Below, piece by piece: positions 1 to 5,677 of a stretch of 7,144 nt of DNA (positions are counted from its first letter, which is position 1; every line of letters begins with the position of its first letter). The DNA is from Minisyncoccota bacterium (lineage in GTDB: Bacteria > Patescibacteriota > Minisyncoccia > Minisyncoccales > CG1-02-41-26). The stretch spans positions 1 through 7,144 of the forward strand of contig JAQURU010000033.1 of the NCBI GenBank assembly GCA_028715435.1, written 5' to 3'. The position numbers and the translations under genes were made by a program. The notes beneath the pieces were generated by a model. The model did not search any database, was not told the origin of the DNA, and worked only from the letters and a program-made list of their open reading frames with translations.

Positions 1-2
1 AT

Positions 3-260
3 ATCACTTTAATCAAGCAAGCTAATAAAACCCAAGTAAGCTCTGGAGATGAAATTACTTTTACCATCACTTACAAAAACCTTGGCACAGGAACAGCCAA
101 CAACCTTGTTATCACTGACCCCATACCTACTGGCCTTTCCTATGTGGCTGGTTCTGGCACTGTTAGCCCAACTTTTATTAATAATATCTTAACCTGGACA
201 ATAGCTTCGGTGGGTGCTAATAGCTCGGGAAGCGTGAGTTTTAGAGTGAAGGTTGACTGA
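3..260 (+). CDS. DUF11 repeat surface protein, 3' end only
   Basis: The gene enters from the left edge in frame and ends at TGA (258-260), leaving 85 visible residues. They form most of one DUF11-type beta-sandwich repeat: SSGDEITFTITYKNLGTGTA, then NNLVITDPIPTGLSYVAGSG, then a WTIASV strand and a final SVSFRVKVD strand. DUF11 repeats are found in exported, often very long cell-surface or adhesin-like proteins; location outside the cell is inferred from the family. The protein stops right after the VSFRVKV strand, where a typical repeat continues with a further strand (N-T-A-V type), and no membrane anchor or sorting signal follows. No other frame continues the fold after the stop. Family call is confident; full size and real function cannot be judged. 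Confidence 0.85.
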   Translation: MTLIKQANKTQVSSGDEITFTITYKNLGTGTANNLVITDPIPTGLSYVAGSGTVSPTFINNILTWTIASVGANSSGSVSFRVKVD

Positions 261-283
261 ACGGGTTAAAGCGCGGGATTTTT

Positions 284-313
284 TTAAGAATTGTCGCAGA
301 GAGACGTTATAAT
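284..313 (+). promoter_or_regulatory. Possible sigma-70-type promoter for the PfkB kinase gene
   Basis: A perfect TATAAT lies at 308-313. A four-of-six match to the -35 box (TTAAGA, 284-289) lies upstream with an 18-bp spacer. Transcription would begin near 320 and give a leader of about 30 nt made almost wholly of the 14-bp tandem repeat. In AT-rich DNA such matches arise by chance, so this is only a candidate. Confidence 0.35.
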
Positions 314-339
314 TTTGATTTTTGCATTTTGATTTTTGA
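312..339 (+). repeat. 14-bp tandem repeat, two units, T-rich
   Basis: Two head-to-tail units, ATTTTGATTTTTGC (312-325) and ATTTTGATTTTTGA (326-339), differ only in the last base. They fill the space between the candidate -10 box and the kinase start codon. Reverse-complemented, the unit reads as CAAAAATCAAAAT, similar in style to the CAAAATT runs inside the larger inverted repeat near 1600-1660. It may therefore be a fragment of the same class of intergenic repeat; that link is inference. Confidence 0.6.
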
Positions 340-350
340 ATTTATTCATT

Positions 351-1316
351 ATGTTTGAGGTTATTACATTTGGTTCTGCCACGCAAGATATTTTTTTGGA
401 ATTGACTAAAACTGAAATTAATGGCAGTAATTTTTGCTTACCATTGGGGGGCAAGGTTTTGGTTGATGAAATGCAAACTTTTTCTGGAGGCGGGGGAACA
501 AACGTGGCCTGCTCTTTGGCTAATCTTGGCATTAAAACTGCCTATTGCGGTAAAATTGGCAACGATGATCCAGGTAAAAATATTTTAAGCGACTTAGCTA
601 AATACAAAGTTAATCCAAGATTTTGCTTAAGAGATAAAACCATTGCAACAGCTGTTTCTTTTATTATTTCTTGTGAAAAAGATAGAACAGTTTTAGTTTT
701 TTGGGGCGCTTGCCATTTTTTGTTAAAATCGGAAATAAATTTCAAAGAAATTCAAAAAACAAAATGGTTTTATTTGGCGCCTTTCTATGAAAAAACAGCG
801 GAGCTTTTTGGAGAATTAATTGATTTTGCTCGAAACAATAATATTAAAGTTGCAGCTAATCCAAGTATGTTCCAAATAGAAAAAGAAGACCAAAATATTA
901 ATAGCTTATTGCCCAAGATTGACCTTTTGCTTTTAAATAAAGAAGAAGCAAAGGTTTTAACGAAAAATCCAAATGCCTCGGTGGAGGAAACAGCTAAAAT
1001 CATTCGCAGATCTTGCCCGGGTATCATTGTAATTACCCAAGGAGATGACGGCGCTTTAGTTTTTGATAGTTCTCATTTTTATAAAATTAGCATTTATAAA
1101 GTGGCAGTGGCTGATAAAACCGGAGCAGGGGATAGTTTTGGAGCTGGATTTTTAGCTGGACTTTTAAAAGAAAATAATATAGAATATGCTTGTTGTTTGG
1201 CTATGGTTAATTCTGCTAAGAATATCAGCCAAGAAGGAGCCAAAAATGGTTTGTTGGAAAAAGCAGAATTAAAATTTTTACCAAAAATTGACATTGTTAA
1301 AGAAAGAGCATTTTAG
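351..1316 (+). CDS. PfkB-family carbohydrate (ribokinase-like) kinase
   Basis: This 321-aa protein is a cytoplasmic ATP-dependent kinase of the PfkB/ribokinase superfamily, which phosphorylates sugars or nucleosides. The N-terminal strand VITFGSATQDIFLE is typical. The sugar-side glycine signature GGGGTNVACSLANLG is at 47-60, the NxxE motif (NKEE) at 196-199, and the ATP/anion-hole signature DKTGAGDSFGAGFLAG at 255-270, with the catalytic base Asp261. Length matches the family (about 300-330 aa). The ATG at 351 is preferred over an upstream in-frame TTG at 336 because the latter lies in the T-rich tandem repeat and adds residues not typical of the fold. There is no clear Shine-Dalgarno site. 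Substrate cannot be told: ribose, adenosine or a phosphosugar are all possible. The gene stands alone and is followed 3 nt after its TAG by a perfect palindrome. Confidence 0.9.
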   Translation: MFEVITFGSATQDIFLELTKTEINGSNFCLPLGGKVLVDEMQTFSGGGGTNVACSLANLGIKTAYCGKIGNDDPGKNILSDLAKYKVNPRFCLRDKTIATAVSFIISCEKDRTVLVFWGACHFLLKSEINFKEIQKTKWFYLAPFYEKTAELFGELIDFARNNNIKVAANPSMFQIEKEDQNINSLLPKIDLLLLNKEEAKVLTKNPNASVEETAKIIRRSCPGIIVITQGDDGALVFDSSHFYKISIYKVAVADKTGAGDSFGAGFLAGLLKENNIEYACCLAMVNSAKNISQEGAKNGLLEKAELKFLPKIDIVKERAF

Positions 1317-1319
1317 CTG

Positions 1320-1361
1320 CATAGGCCCGTCCTATGTAAGCTTACATAGGACGGGCCTATG
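1320..1361. repeat. Perfect 42-bp palindrome with nested hairpins
   Basis: Two 21-bp arms are exact reverse complements with no loop, centred on AAGCTT (1338-1343). Each arm is itself a small hairpin: CATAGG-CCCGT-CCTATG on the left and CATAGG-ACGGG-CCTATG on the right. RNA could thus form one long stem or two short ones. It starts 3 nt after the kinase stop and ends 8 nt before the ferredoxin ATG. The following bases (TTGTATTTATG) contain no U-run, so it is not a standard intrinsic terminator, although it may still act as a transcript end or stabiliser. A dispersed palindromic (REP-like) element is the most likely nature. Confidence 0.9.
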
Positions 1362-1369
1362 TTGTATTT

Positions 1370-1579
1370 ATGATTAAAATAACTTTAGACAAATCAAAAT
1401 GTATTGGTTGTGGAACTTGTTGGGCCTTGTGTGAGAAGTATTTTCAAGAAGGGCAAGATAACAAGTCGCATTTAGCAGGTGTAAAGGAGCAAGCCCAAGA
1501 GGAGCTGGAAGTTGCGGAAATTGGCTGTGCTGAAAACGCAGCCACTGCCTGCCCAGTGCAATGCATAACCGTAAAATAA
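1370..1579 (+). CDS. Small [4Fe-4S] ferredoxin
   Basis: A 69-aa soluble electron carrier. The cluster-binding motif CIGCGTC gives Cys11, Cys14 and Cys17, and the remote ligand is Cys61 in the CP pair near the C-terminus: a single [4Fe-4S] cluster. The second set of four cysteines of 2[4Fe-4S] ferredoxins is absent. Cys21 and Cys53 are placed like the disulfide pair of monocluster ferredoxins such as that of Thermotoga maritima; Cys65 is extra. The middle, residues 22-50, is acidic and Gln/Glu-rich. The ATG at 1370 is the only sensible start and comes directly after the 42-bp palindrome, with no Shine-Dalgarno site. The stop TAA (1577-1579) is formed by the left end of the next repeat. No redox enzyme is adjacent, so the partner is unknown. 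Confidence 0.9.
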   Translation: MIKITLDKSKCIGCGTCWALCEKYFQEGQDNKSHLAGVKEQAQEELEVAEIGCAENAATACPVQCITVK

Positions 1580-1701
1580 CCAATAACCAAGAAACAAGAT
1601 ACAAACAAATTCAAAATTGCAAATAATAAATTAAAAAATAAACTTTGAATTTTGAAAATTGTGATTTGAGATTTGTTTGGTTATTGTTTCTTGTATTTTG
1701 G
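1573..1701. repeat. Imperfect inverted repeat element, full copy
   Basis: The whole gap between ferredoxin and L25 is an imperfect inverted repeat. Perfectly paired blocks are CAAGAAACAA (1588-1597) with TTGTTTCTTG (1684-1693), and CAAACAAAT (1602-1610) with ATTTGTTTG (1671-1679), extended by TCAAA (1611-1615) against TTTGAG (1665-1670) with one bulge. The 50-60 bases between are A/T-rich with CAAAATT/TTTTGAA runs. The left end begins in the last codon of the ferredoxin and supplies its stop. The left 38 bases recur at 6267-6304. Ends of the element were set by eye. I recall similar AACCAA/CAAGATACAAACAAAT spacers from Patescibacteria assemblies, but that is memory only. Confidence 0.75.
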
Positions 1702-1712
1702 GATTTATAAAC

Positions 1713-2363
1713 ATGATTTCTCTGCAAGCAACAATTAGACAAAAGAAAGACAAAACAGATTCTTTGCGAAAGAGGGGCTTTTTGCCCGGGGTTTTATATG
1801 GCGAAGGTATTCAAAATGCCTCTGTTGCTGTAAATGAAAGGGACTTTGAAAAAGTTTTTAAAGAAGCAGGGGAAACTTCAATAATTGCTTTGGAAGTTGA
1901 TGGCAAAAAAACAGAAGTTTTAATTCATGAAACAGCCCAAGATCCAGTAAGCGGCAATTTTTTGCATATTGATTTTTTCCACCCTTCTAGTAAAAGAAAA
2001 ATGGAAGCGGCGATTCCTTTGGTTTTTGAAGGTGAAGCTGAGGCAGTTAAAGCTTTGGGAGGTGTTTTAGTGAAAGAGCTTAACGAATTAAATGTGAGGG
2101 GTTTGGCCAAAGATTTTCCTAAAGAAATTATTGTTGATGTTTCTGTTTTGAAAAGCCTTGAAGATAAAATTGTTATTCAAGACCTAACTTTTTCTTCAGC
2201 ATTAGAAATTGTAGGTAAGCATCAAGATGATATTGTTGCTCATGTTGTTTTGCCAAAAGAGGAAGAAGAAATTAAAGAGCCAGAAGCGCCAACAGCTCTT
2301 GAGGACGAAACCGCATCAGAAATATCCGCTGAGGAAAAAGAAGAGGGGAAAGAAAAGAAATAA
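1713..2363 (+). CDS. rplY: 50S ribosomal protein L25 (Ctc form)
   Basis: A 216-aa protein of the bL25/Ctc family, which binds 5S rRNA in the large subunit. The N-terminal 5S-binding domain covers about residues 1-92, with R-K-R-G-FLPGVLYG at 19-30 and QDPVSGNFLHIDFF at 76-89. The Ctc-type beta domain covers about 95-182, with LGGVLVKELNELNVRG at 115-130. A charged tail rich in Glu, Lys and Ala (183-216) ends it. Length fits the two-domain Ctc form rather than the 94-aa E. coli L25. The ATG at 1713 starts the conserved domain; an in-frame TTG at 1677 lies within the inverted repeat and is unlikely. No Shine-Dalgarno site is visible, so the repeat forms the entire leader if transcription comes from upstream. 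Confidence 0.95.
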   Translation: MISLQATIRQKKDKTDSLRKRGFLPGVLYGEGIQNASVAVNERDFEKVFKEAGETSIIALEVDGKKTEVLIHETAQDPVSGNFLHIDFFHPSSKRKMEAAIPLVFEGEAEAVKALGGVLVKELNELNVRGLAKDFPKEIIVDVSVLKSLEDKIVIQDLTFSSALEIVGKHQDDIVAHVVLPKEEEEIKEPEAPTALEDETASEISAEEKEEGKEKK

Positions 2364-2377
2364 AATTTTTAACTTAC

Positions 2378-2418
2378 TCCGCCCCACCCCTCCGCCTTTG
2401 GAGGAGGAGTGGGGCGGA
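2378..2418. repeat. GC-rich imperfect hairpin between rplY and wall enzyme gene
   Basis: Bases 2378-2396 pair with 2400-2418 around a TTT loop: 17 pairs with two mismatches (C2388/A2408 and G2394/A2402). The outer stem TCCGCCCCAC/GTGGGGCGGA is perfect. It stands out by GC content from the surrounding AT-rich DNA. No U-run follows on the plus strand, so it is not a classical intrinsic terminator. It could be a dispersed palindromic element that also ends or stabilises the rplY transcript. It lies 14 nt after the rplY stop and 17 nt before the next ATG. Confidence 0.8.
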
Positions 2419-2435
2419 AGCGAGAAAATTTTCAA

Positions 2436-3890
2436 ATGATTAAATTTCCAAAATTATTTTTATTTTTTACCGCATTAGCGGTTTTTTTTATTTTAAATTT
2501 TGGTTTCAGCGCCAAAGCGCAGGATGATGGAGAGTGCGCCTGGGAAAACATTGAGCAAGGTGAAAAGTCCTTGCCGAAAGAGCAATTTCAGGCGCTTTTA
2601 GAAAGATGTAAAGTTTATTATGAGGATAAAACTGCTGAACTCGAAAAAGATATTCAAAAAACTGCTTCTGACAAAAAAACTCTTTCGAGCCAAATTGCCA
2701 GCTTGCAAAGTAAGCTCAAAACTTTAGATTCTAAAATAACTCAAACTAATTTATTGATAAAGGACTTGAGCACTCAAATTAAAAGCACAGAAAGTTCTAT
2801 TAGCCAAACTGAAGATAAGATTTTCCAAGTTCAGGACAGCTTAGCTTTAACTTTGCAGTTAAGATACGAAGAAGACCACAAATCAGTTGTTGAGGTTTTG
2901 CTTGGGGAAAAAAGCCTGTCTGCTTTTTTTGATAATTTGGTTGCTTTGGAGTCTTTGAATGTGAGTATCCAGAATTTGTTGGCTGAAATAAAAGGGTTAA
3001 AGAGCAATTTAGAAACCCAAAAAAACGTAATGGATTCTGAAAAAAGCAGTTTGCAAAGTGCCGTGATTGTTGCTGGTTTACAAAAGCAAGAATCAGCAGC
3101 TCAAAAAGTTCAACAAGAAAAGTTTTTAAAATTAACCGAAACAGAATACCAAAATTATTTAGCTCAGCAAAAAGACGCTAAAGACAAAGTCAGTAAAATC
3201 GGCAGTTTGCTTTTTCAACTATTAGAGGTGCCCGAAGGAGGCATAAAATTTGAAGACGCTGTTTCTATTGCCAAAGCCACAGCCAGCCAAACTGGGGTAA
3301 GGGCAGCTTTTTCTTTAGCAATACTATGGCAAGAAACAAGAATAGGCCAACTTACTGGCGGGTGTTATTTAAAAAATACTTCAAACGGAGAAGGGGTTTA
3401 TATCAAAAGCGGCAATAAAGCCCCTAAAACAATGAACCCTACAAGAGATGTGCCAAAGTTTCTAAACCTTATAGGCAGTTTAAATCAAGCCAGTAAATTA
3501 AAAACCGACGCTTTTTCAACGCCAGTTTCTTGCTGCATGATTAAAGATGGCCAATATTTTGGCTGGGGCGGAGCAATGGGTCCAGCTCAGTTTATTCCTT
3601 CAACCTGGATGCTTTATAGTGATAAAGTGGAAAAATTATCAGGTAATCCACCTGCTAATCCCTGGAGCATTAGAGACGCCTTTTTGGCCAATTCTTTATT
3701 TTTGAAAGATTTAGGGGCAGGAAGCCAGACCTACTCAAAAGAAATATATGCAGCTATGAAGTATTTTGGCTGCACCACTTCTTGGTGTGAAAAAAATTAT
3801 GGCCGTCCTGTAATGACAGCTGCCACTTGCATGCAGGATTATATTGATGATGGCTCAATGAGCCAAGACTGCAGCGATTTGATTTTTTAG
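2436..3890 (+). CDS. Secreted coiled-coil peptidoglycan lytic transglycosylase-like protein
   Basis: The 484-aa product begins with a Sec signal peptide: Lys3 and Lys6, a hydrophobic stretch at about 7-24, and a likely cut after SAKA (residue 28). Residues about 62-260 are a long Ser/Lys/Gln/Leu-rich coiled coil, in the style of the EnvC/PcsB/CwlO N-terminal region. The C-terminal part resembles soluble lytic transglycosylases (MltB/SLT-like): AFSLAILWQETRIGQ, with Glu300 the likely catalytic acid, and FGWGGAMGPAQFIPSTW at 375-391. These enzymes cut the MurNAc-GlcNAc bond of peptidoglycan. Nine cysteines remain in the mature chain, seven of them in the enzyme domain (Cys310, 366, 367, 446, 451, 465, 479), suggesting disulfides outside the membrane. 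The ATG at 2436 is chosen over a GTG at 2409, which falls inside the hairpin and would put charged residues before the signal peptide. Its stop overlaps the prfA end. Confidence 0.85.
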   Translation: MIKFPKLFLFFTALAVFFILNFGFSAKAQDDGECAWENIEQGEKSLPKEQFQALLERCKVYYEDKTAELEKDIQKTASDKKTLSSQIASLQSKLKTLDSKITQTNLLIKDLSTQIKSTESSISQTEDKIFQVQDSLALTLQLRYEEDHKSVVEVLLGEKSLSAFFDNLVALESLNVSIQNLLAEIKGLKSNLETQKNVMDSEKSSLQSAVIVAGLQKQESAAQKVQQEKFLKLTETEYQNYLAQQKDAKDKVSKIGSLLFQLLEVPEGGIKFEDAVSIAKATASQTGVRAAFSLAILWQETRIGQLTGGCYLKNTSNGEGVYIKSGNKAPKTMNPTRDVPKFLNLIGSLNQASKLKTDAFSTPVSCCMIKDGQYFGWGGAMGPAQFIPSTWMLYSDKVEKLSGNPPANPWSIRDAFLANSLFLKDLGAGSQTYSKEIYAAMKYFGCTTSWCEKNYGRPVMTAATCMQDYIDDGSMSQDCSDLIF

Positions 3891-4615
3891 CTAGGGCAGT
3901 TTTTTTGCAAATAGTCGGCGATTTTTTCTAAATGGCCGTCCATTATTTTTTCAATATTGTGCCAGGACTTTTCCACGCGATGGTCAGTTATTCTGTCTTG
4001 AGGGAAGTTATAAGTGCGGATTTTTTCGGAACGGTCGGCTGTTCCAATTTGCTGCCTTCTTTCCTCTAAAATTTGGCTTTGATGAGCCGAATTCTTCATT
4101 TCAAAAAGCTTGGCTTGTAAGATAGACATTGCTGCTCTTTTGTTATCTTCCAAGCCTCGTTCCACTTGTGAAGCTACCACTAAACCAGAAGGTATGTGGG
4201 TTAAGCGAACAGCTGTTTGGCGCTTATTAACATTTTGCCCGCCTGCTCCTGAAGATTTAAAAAAATCCATTTTAATATCGCTTGGATTGATGTTTACTTC
4301 TGTTTCTTTTGGCTTTTTCATTACAGCCACTGAAGCGGTTGAAGTGTGAATACGGTTTGATTTTTCGGTTTTAGGTACTCTTTGCACCCTGTGAACGCCA
4401 GCTTCATTTTTTAGTTGTGCCATCACGCTTTCGCCTCTTATTTCAAAGGTAATTTGCTTGATTCCGCCCAATTCAGTGGGGCTTGAATCTAAAACAATTT
4501 GTTTCCAGCCCTGGAAGGCAGCATATTTTGAATACATTTTATATAAATCTTCAGCAAACAAAGCAGCTTCTTCTCCGCCTGCCCCTGCCCTGATTTCCAT
4601 AATAATACTTTCCAT
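3887..4615 (-). CDS. prfA: Peptide chain release factor 1, lacking N-terminal domain 1
   Basis: The 242-aa protein recognises UAA/UAG stop codons and triggers peptide release on the ribosome. The start MESIIMEIRAGAGGEEAALF is the beginning of the PCRF region (domain 2). The codon-reading tripeptide PxT appears as PKT at 81-83 in VQRVPKTEKSNRIHTS. The catalytic GGQ is at 125-127 in SSGAGGQNVN, and RTYNFPQDRITDHRV (200-214) is RF1-type rather than RF2. Usual RF1 is about 355-360 aa, so roughly 100 N-terminal residues (helical domain 1) are missing. An in-frame stop at 4631-4633 and the divergent rpmE rule out an upstream extension. No frame breaks are seen, so the gene looks intact in this short form. 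Its TAA overlaps the stop of the convergent wall-enzyme gene. prmC, a common neighbour, is not present. Confidence 0.93.
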   Translation of the reverse strand: MESIIMEIRAGAGGEEAALFAEDLYKMYSKYAAFQGWKQIVLDSSPTELGGIKQITFEIRGESVMAQLKNEAGVHRVQRVPKTEKSNRIHTSTASVAVMKKPKETEVNINPSDIKMDFFKSSGAGGQNVNKRQTAVRLTHIPSGLVVASQVERGLEDNKRAAMSILQAKLFEMKNSAHQSQILEERRQQIGTADRSEKIRTYNFPQDRITDHRVEKSWHNIEKIMDGHLEKIADYLQKNCPS

Positions 4616-4654
4616 AGAGTTGTATTTTTTTTATTATATGTTATTTTATAATAT
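4616..4654. promoter_or_regulatory. AT-rich divergent promoter region, prfA / rpmE
   Basis: These 39 bases separate the divergent start codons. On the minus strand TATAAT (4634-4639) lies 18 nt before the prfA ATG and would give a leader of about 12 nt. On the plus strand TATTAT (4632-4637) could serve rpmE with a leader of about 11 nt. A perfect plus-strand TATAAT (4647-4652) is too near the rpmE ATG to start a transcript that includes it. No convincing -35 boxes or Shine-Dalgarno sites are present. Some promoter must be here because both genes start outward; the exact boxes are guesses. Confidence 0.4.
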
Positions 4655-4924
4655 ATGAAGGAAAAAATCCACCCAAAATATTATCCAAATGCAAAAGTAA
4701 ATTGCGCTTGCGGCGCTAATTTTGAAATTGGTTCAACAAAAGATATTATTGAAACAGAAGTTTGTTATAAATGCCATCCTTTTTATACTGGCAAAGAAAA
4801 AATCATTGATACAGCTGGGCGAGTGGAAAAATTTAAAAAAAGGATTGCTAAAAAAGAGGAATTGAAAACAAAGGTTAGTAAAGCCAAGCTTAGCTCTGTT
4901 AAAGAGGCAAAGGCAAAAAAGTAA
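4655..4924 (+). CDS. rpmE: 50S ribosomal protein L31, zinc-binding type
   Basis: An 89-aa bL31 protein of the large subunit, at the interface with the small subunit. MKEKIHPKYYPNAKVNCACG matches the family start. The zinc ligands are Cys17, Cys19, Cys37 and Cys40 (CAC and CYKC), followed by HPFYTGKEK (41-49) and GRVEKFKKR, so this is the zinc-containing C+ form rather than the zinc-free YkgM/YtiA form. E. coli L31 has 70 residues; here a basic Lys/Ala-rich tail of about 20 residues is added (from about 67 to 89). The ATG at 4655 is the only suitable start. It leads the rpmE-rpsB-tsf cluster, with just 1 nt before rpsB, so the genes are probably co-transcribed and translationally coupled. Confidence 0.95.
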   Translation: MKEKIHPKYYPNAKVNCACGANFEIGSTKDIIETEVCYKCHPFYTGKEKIIDTAGRVEKFKKRIAKKEELKTKVSKAKLSSVKEAKAKK

Positions 4925-4925
4925 T

Positions 4926-5672
4926 ATGGCTCGCCATAAAAAAGCAACAATTGAAACAGAAGAGGTAGACGAAGCAATTGAGCAAGAAGCGCCCATACAT
5001 GGTTTTGATATTGATGAAATGATGGCTTCTGGCATGCATATGGGCCATAGAACCTCTAAACTTCATCCAAGAATGCAAGAATACATAACTGGCATTAGAA
5101 ATACGATCCATGTTATTGATTTAGATAAAACTGCTCAACATTTAAGGCTGGCATTAGATTATATTGATAATCTTCTAAAAAGCGGAGGCAGTTTTATTAT
5201 TTGTGGCACTAAAACACCTTTAGCTAATTTAGTCAAAGAAGTTGCCCAGGAAGCAGGTATTCCTTATGTAATCAATAGGTGGCTTGGAGGAACTTTTACT
5301 AATTTTTCTGTGATTGCCAAAAGAGTAAATTATTTAAAAGAAATGCTCAAGCAGAAATCAGAGGGCCAGTGGGAAAAGTATACTAAAAAAGAACAGGTTG
5401 ATAAAGAAAAAGAATTAAATGATTTAAAGAATAAGTTTGACGGGTTGCTTACCATGGAAAAATTGCCCGAAGCAGTTTTTATTTGTGATTTAGTGAAAGA
5501 TAAGCTTTGTTTAAAAGAGGCTAAAGTTAAGGGCATTAAAACCATTGCTATTGTGGATACAAATGCTGATCCGTTGTTAGTGGATTATCCGATTCCAGCT
5601 AACGACGACGCTATTAATTCTGTAAAATTTATTTTAGACAAAGTTAAGGAAATTGTGCTAAAATATAAATAA
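4926..5672 (+). CDS. rpsB: 30S ribosomal protein S2
   Basis: A 248-aa uS2 protein of the small-subunit back. The conserved core starts near residue 28 with IDEMMASGMHMGHRTSKLHP, followed by RNTIHVIDLDKTAQHL (58-73), INRWLGGTFTNF (116-127), the coiled-coil hairpin around 135-175, and the second signature GIKTIAIVDTNADPLLVDYP (203-222) with IPANDDAINSV. Compared with E. coli S2 (which starts about 8 residues before the core) there is an added acidic N-terminal extension of about 20 residues (TEEVDEAIEQEAP). The C-terminus stops soon after the last helix, without the E. coli tail. ATG follows the rpmE stop by 1 nt; a weak AAAGG lies about 15 nt upstream. tsf follows after 5 nt, the classic rpsB-tsf pair. 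Confidence 0.97.
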   Translation: MARHKKATIETEEVDEAIEQEAPIHGFDIDEMMASGMHMGHRTSKLHPRMQEYITGIRNTIHVIDLDKTAQHLRLALDYIDNLLKSGGSFIICGTKTPLANLVKEVAQEAGIPYVINRWLGGTFTNFSVIAKRVNYLKEMLKQKSEGQWEKYTKKEQVDKEKELNDLKNKFDGLLTMEKLPEAVFICDLVKDKLCLKEAKVKGIKTIAIVDTNADPLLVDYPIPANDDAINSVKFILDKVKEIVLKYK

Positions 5673-5677
5673 TAATT

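Noticed and set aside
1374..1604. Minus-strand ORF opposite the ferredoxin
   Set aside because: It runs through the inverted repeat and is the shadow of a clear ferredoxin gene; its product has no recognisable features.
312..1701. CRISPR-like array from the A/T-rich repeats
   Set aside because: There is no set of equal-length direct repeats with unique spacers; the repeats are tandem or inverted and intergenic.
2227..2439. Plus-strand ORF overlapping the end of rplY and the hairpin
   Set aside because: Out-of-frame reading of the Lys/Glu-rich L25 tail and the GC-rich hairpin; no independent start signal.
3851..3865. Hairpin TGGCTC-AAT-GAGCCA as terminator for prfA (minus strand)
   Set aside because: Stem is only 6 bp, lies within the wall-enzyme coding sequence, and is not followed by a U-run on either strand.
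3868..3906. ACTGC...GCAGT stem followed by T7 as a plus-strand terminator
   Set aside because: Five pairs around a 23-nt loop is too weak; the T-run also encodes lysine codons of prfA on the other strand.
4733..5111. Overlapping minus-strand ORFs opposite rpmE/rpsB
   Set aside because: Shadows of strongly conserved ribosomal protein genes; Phe-rich translations come from reverse-complemented Lys codons.
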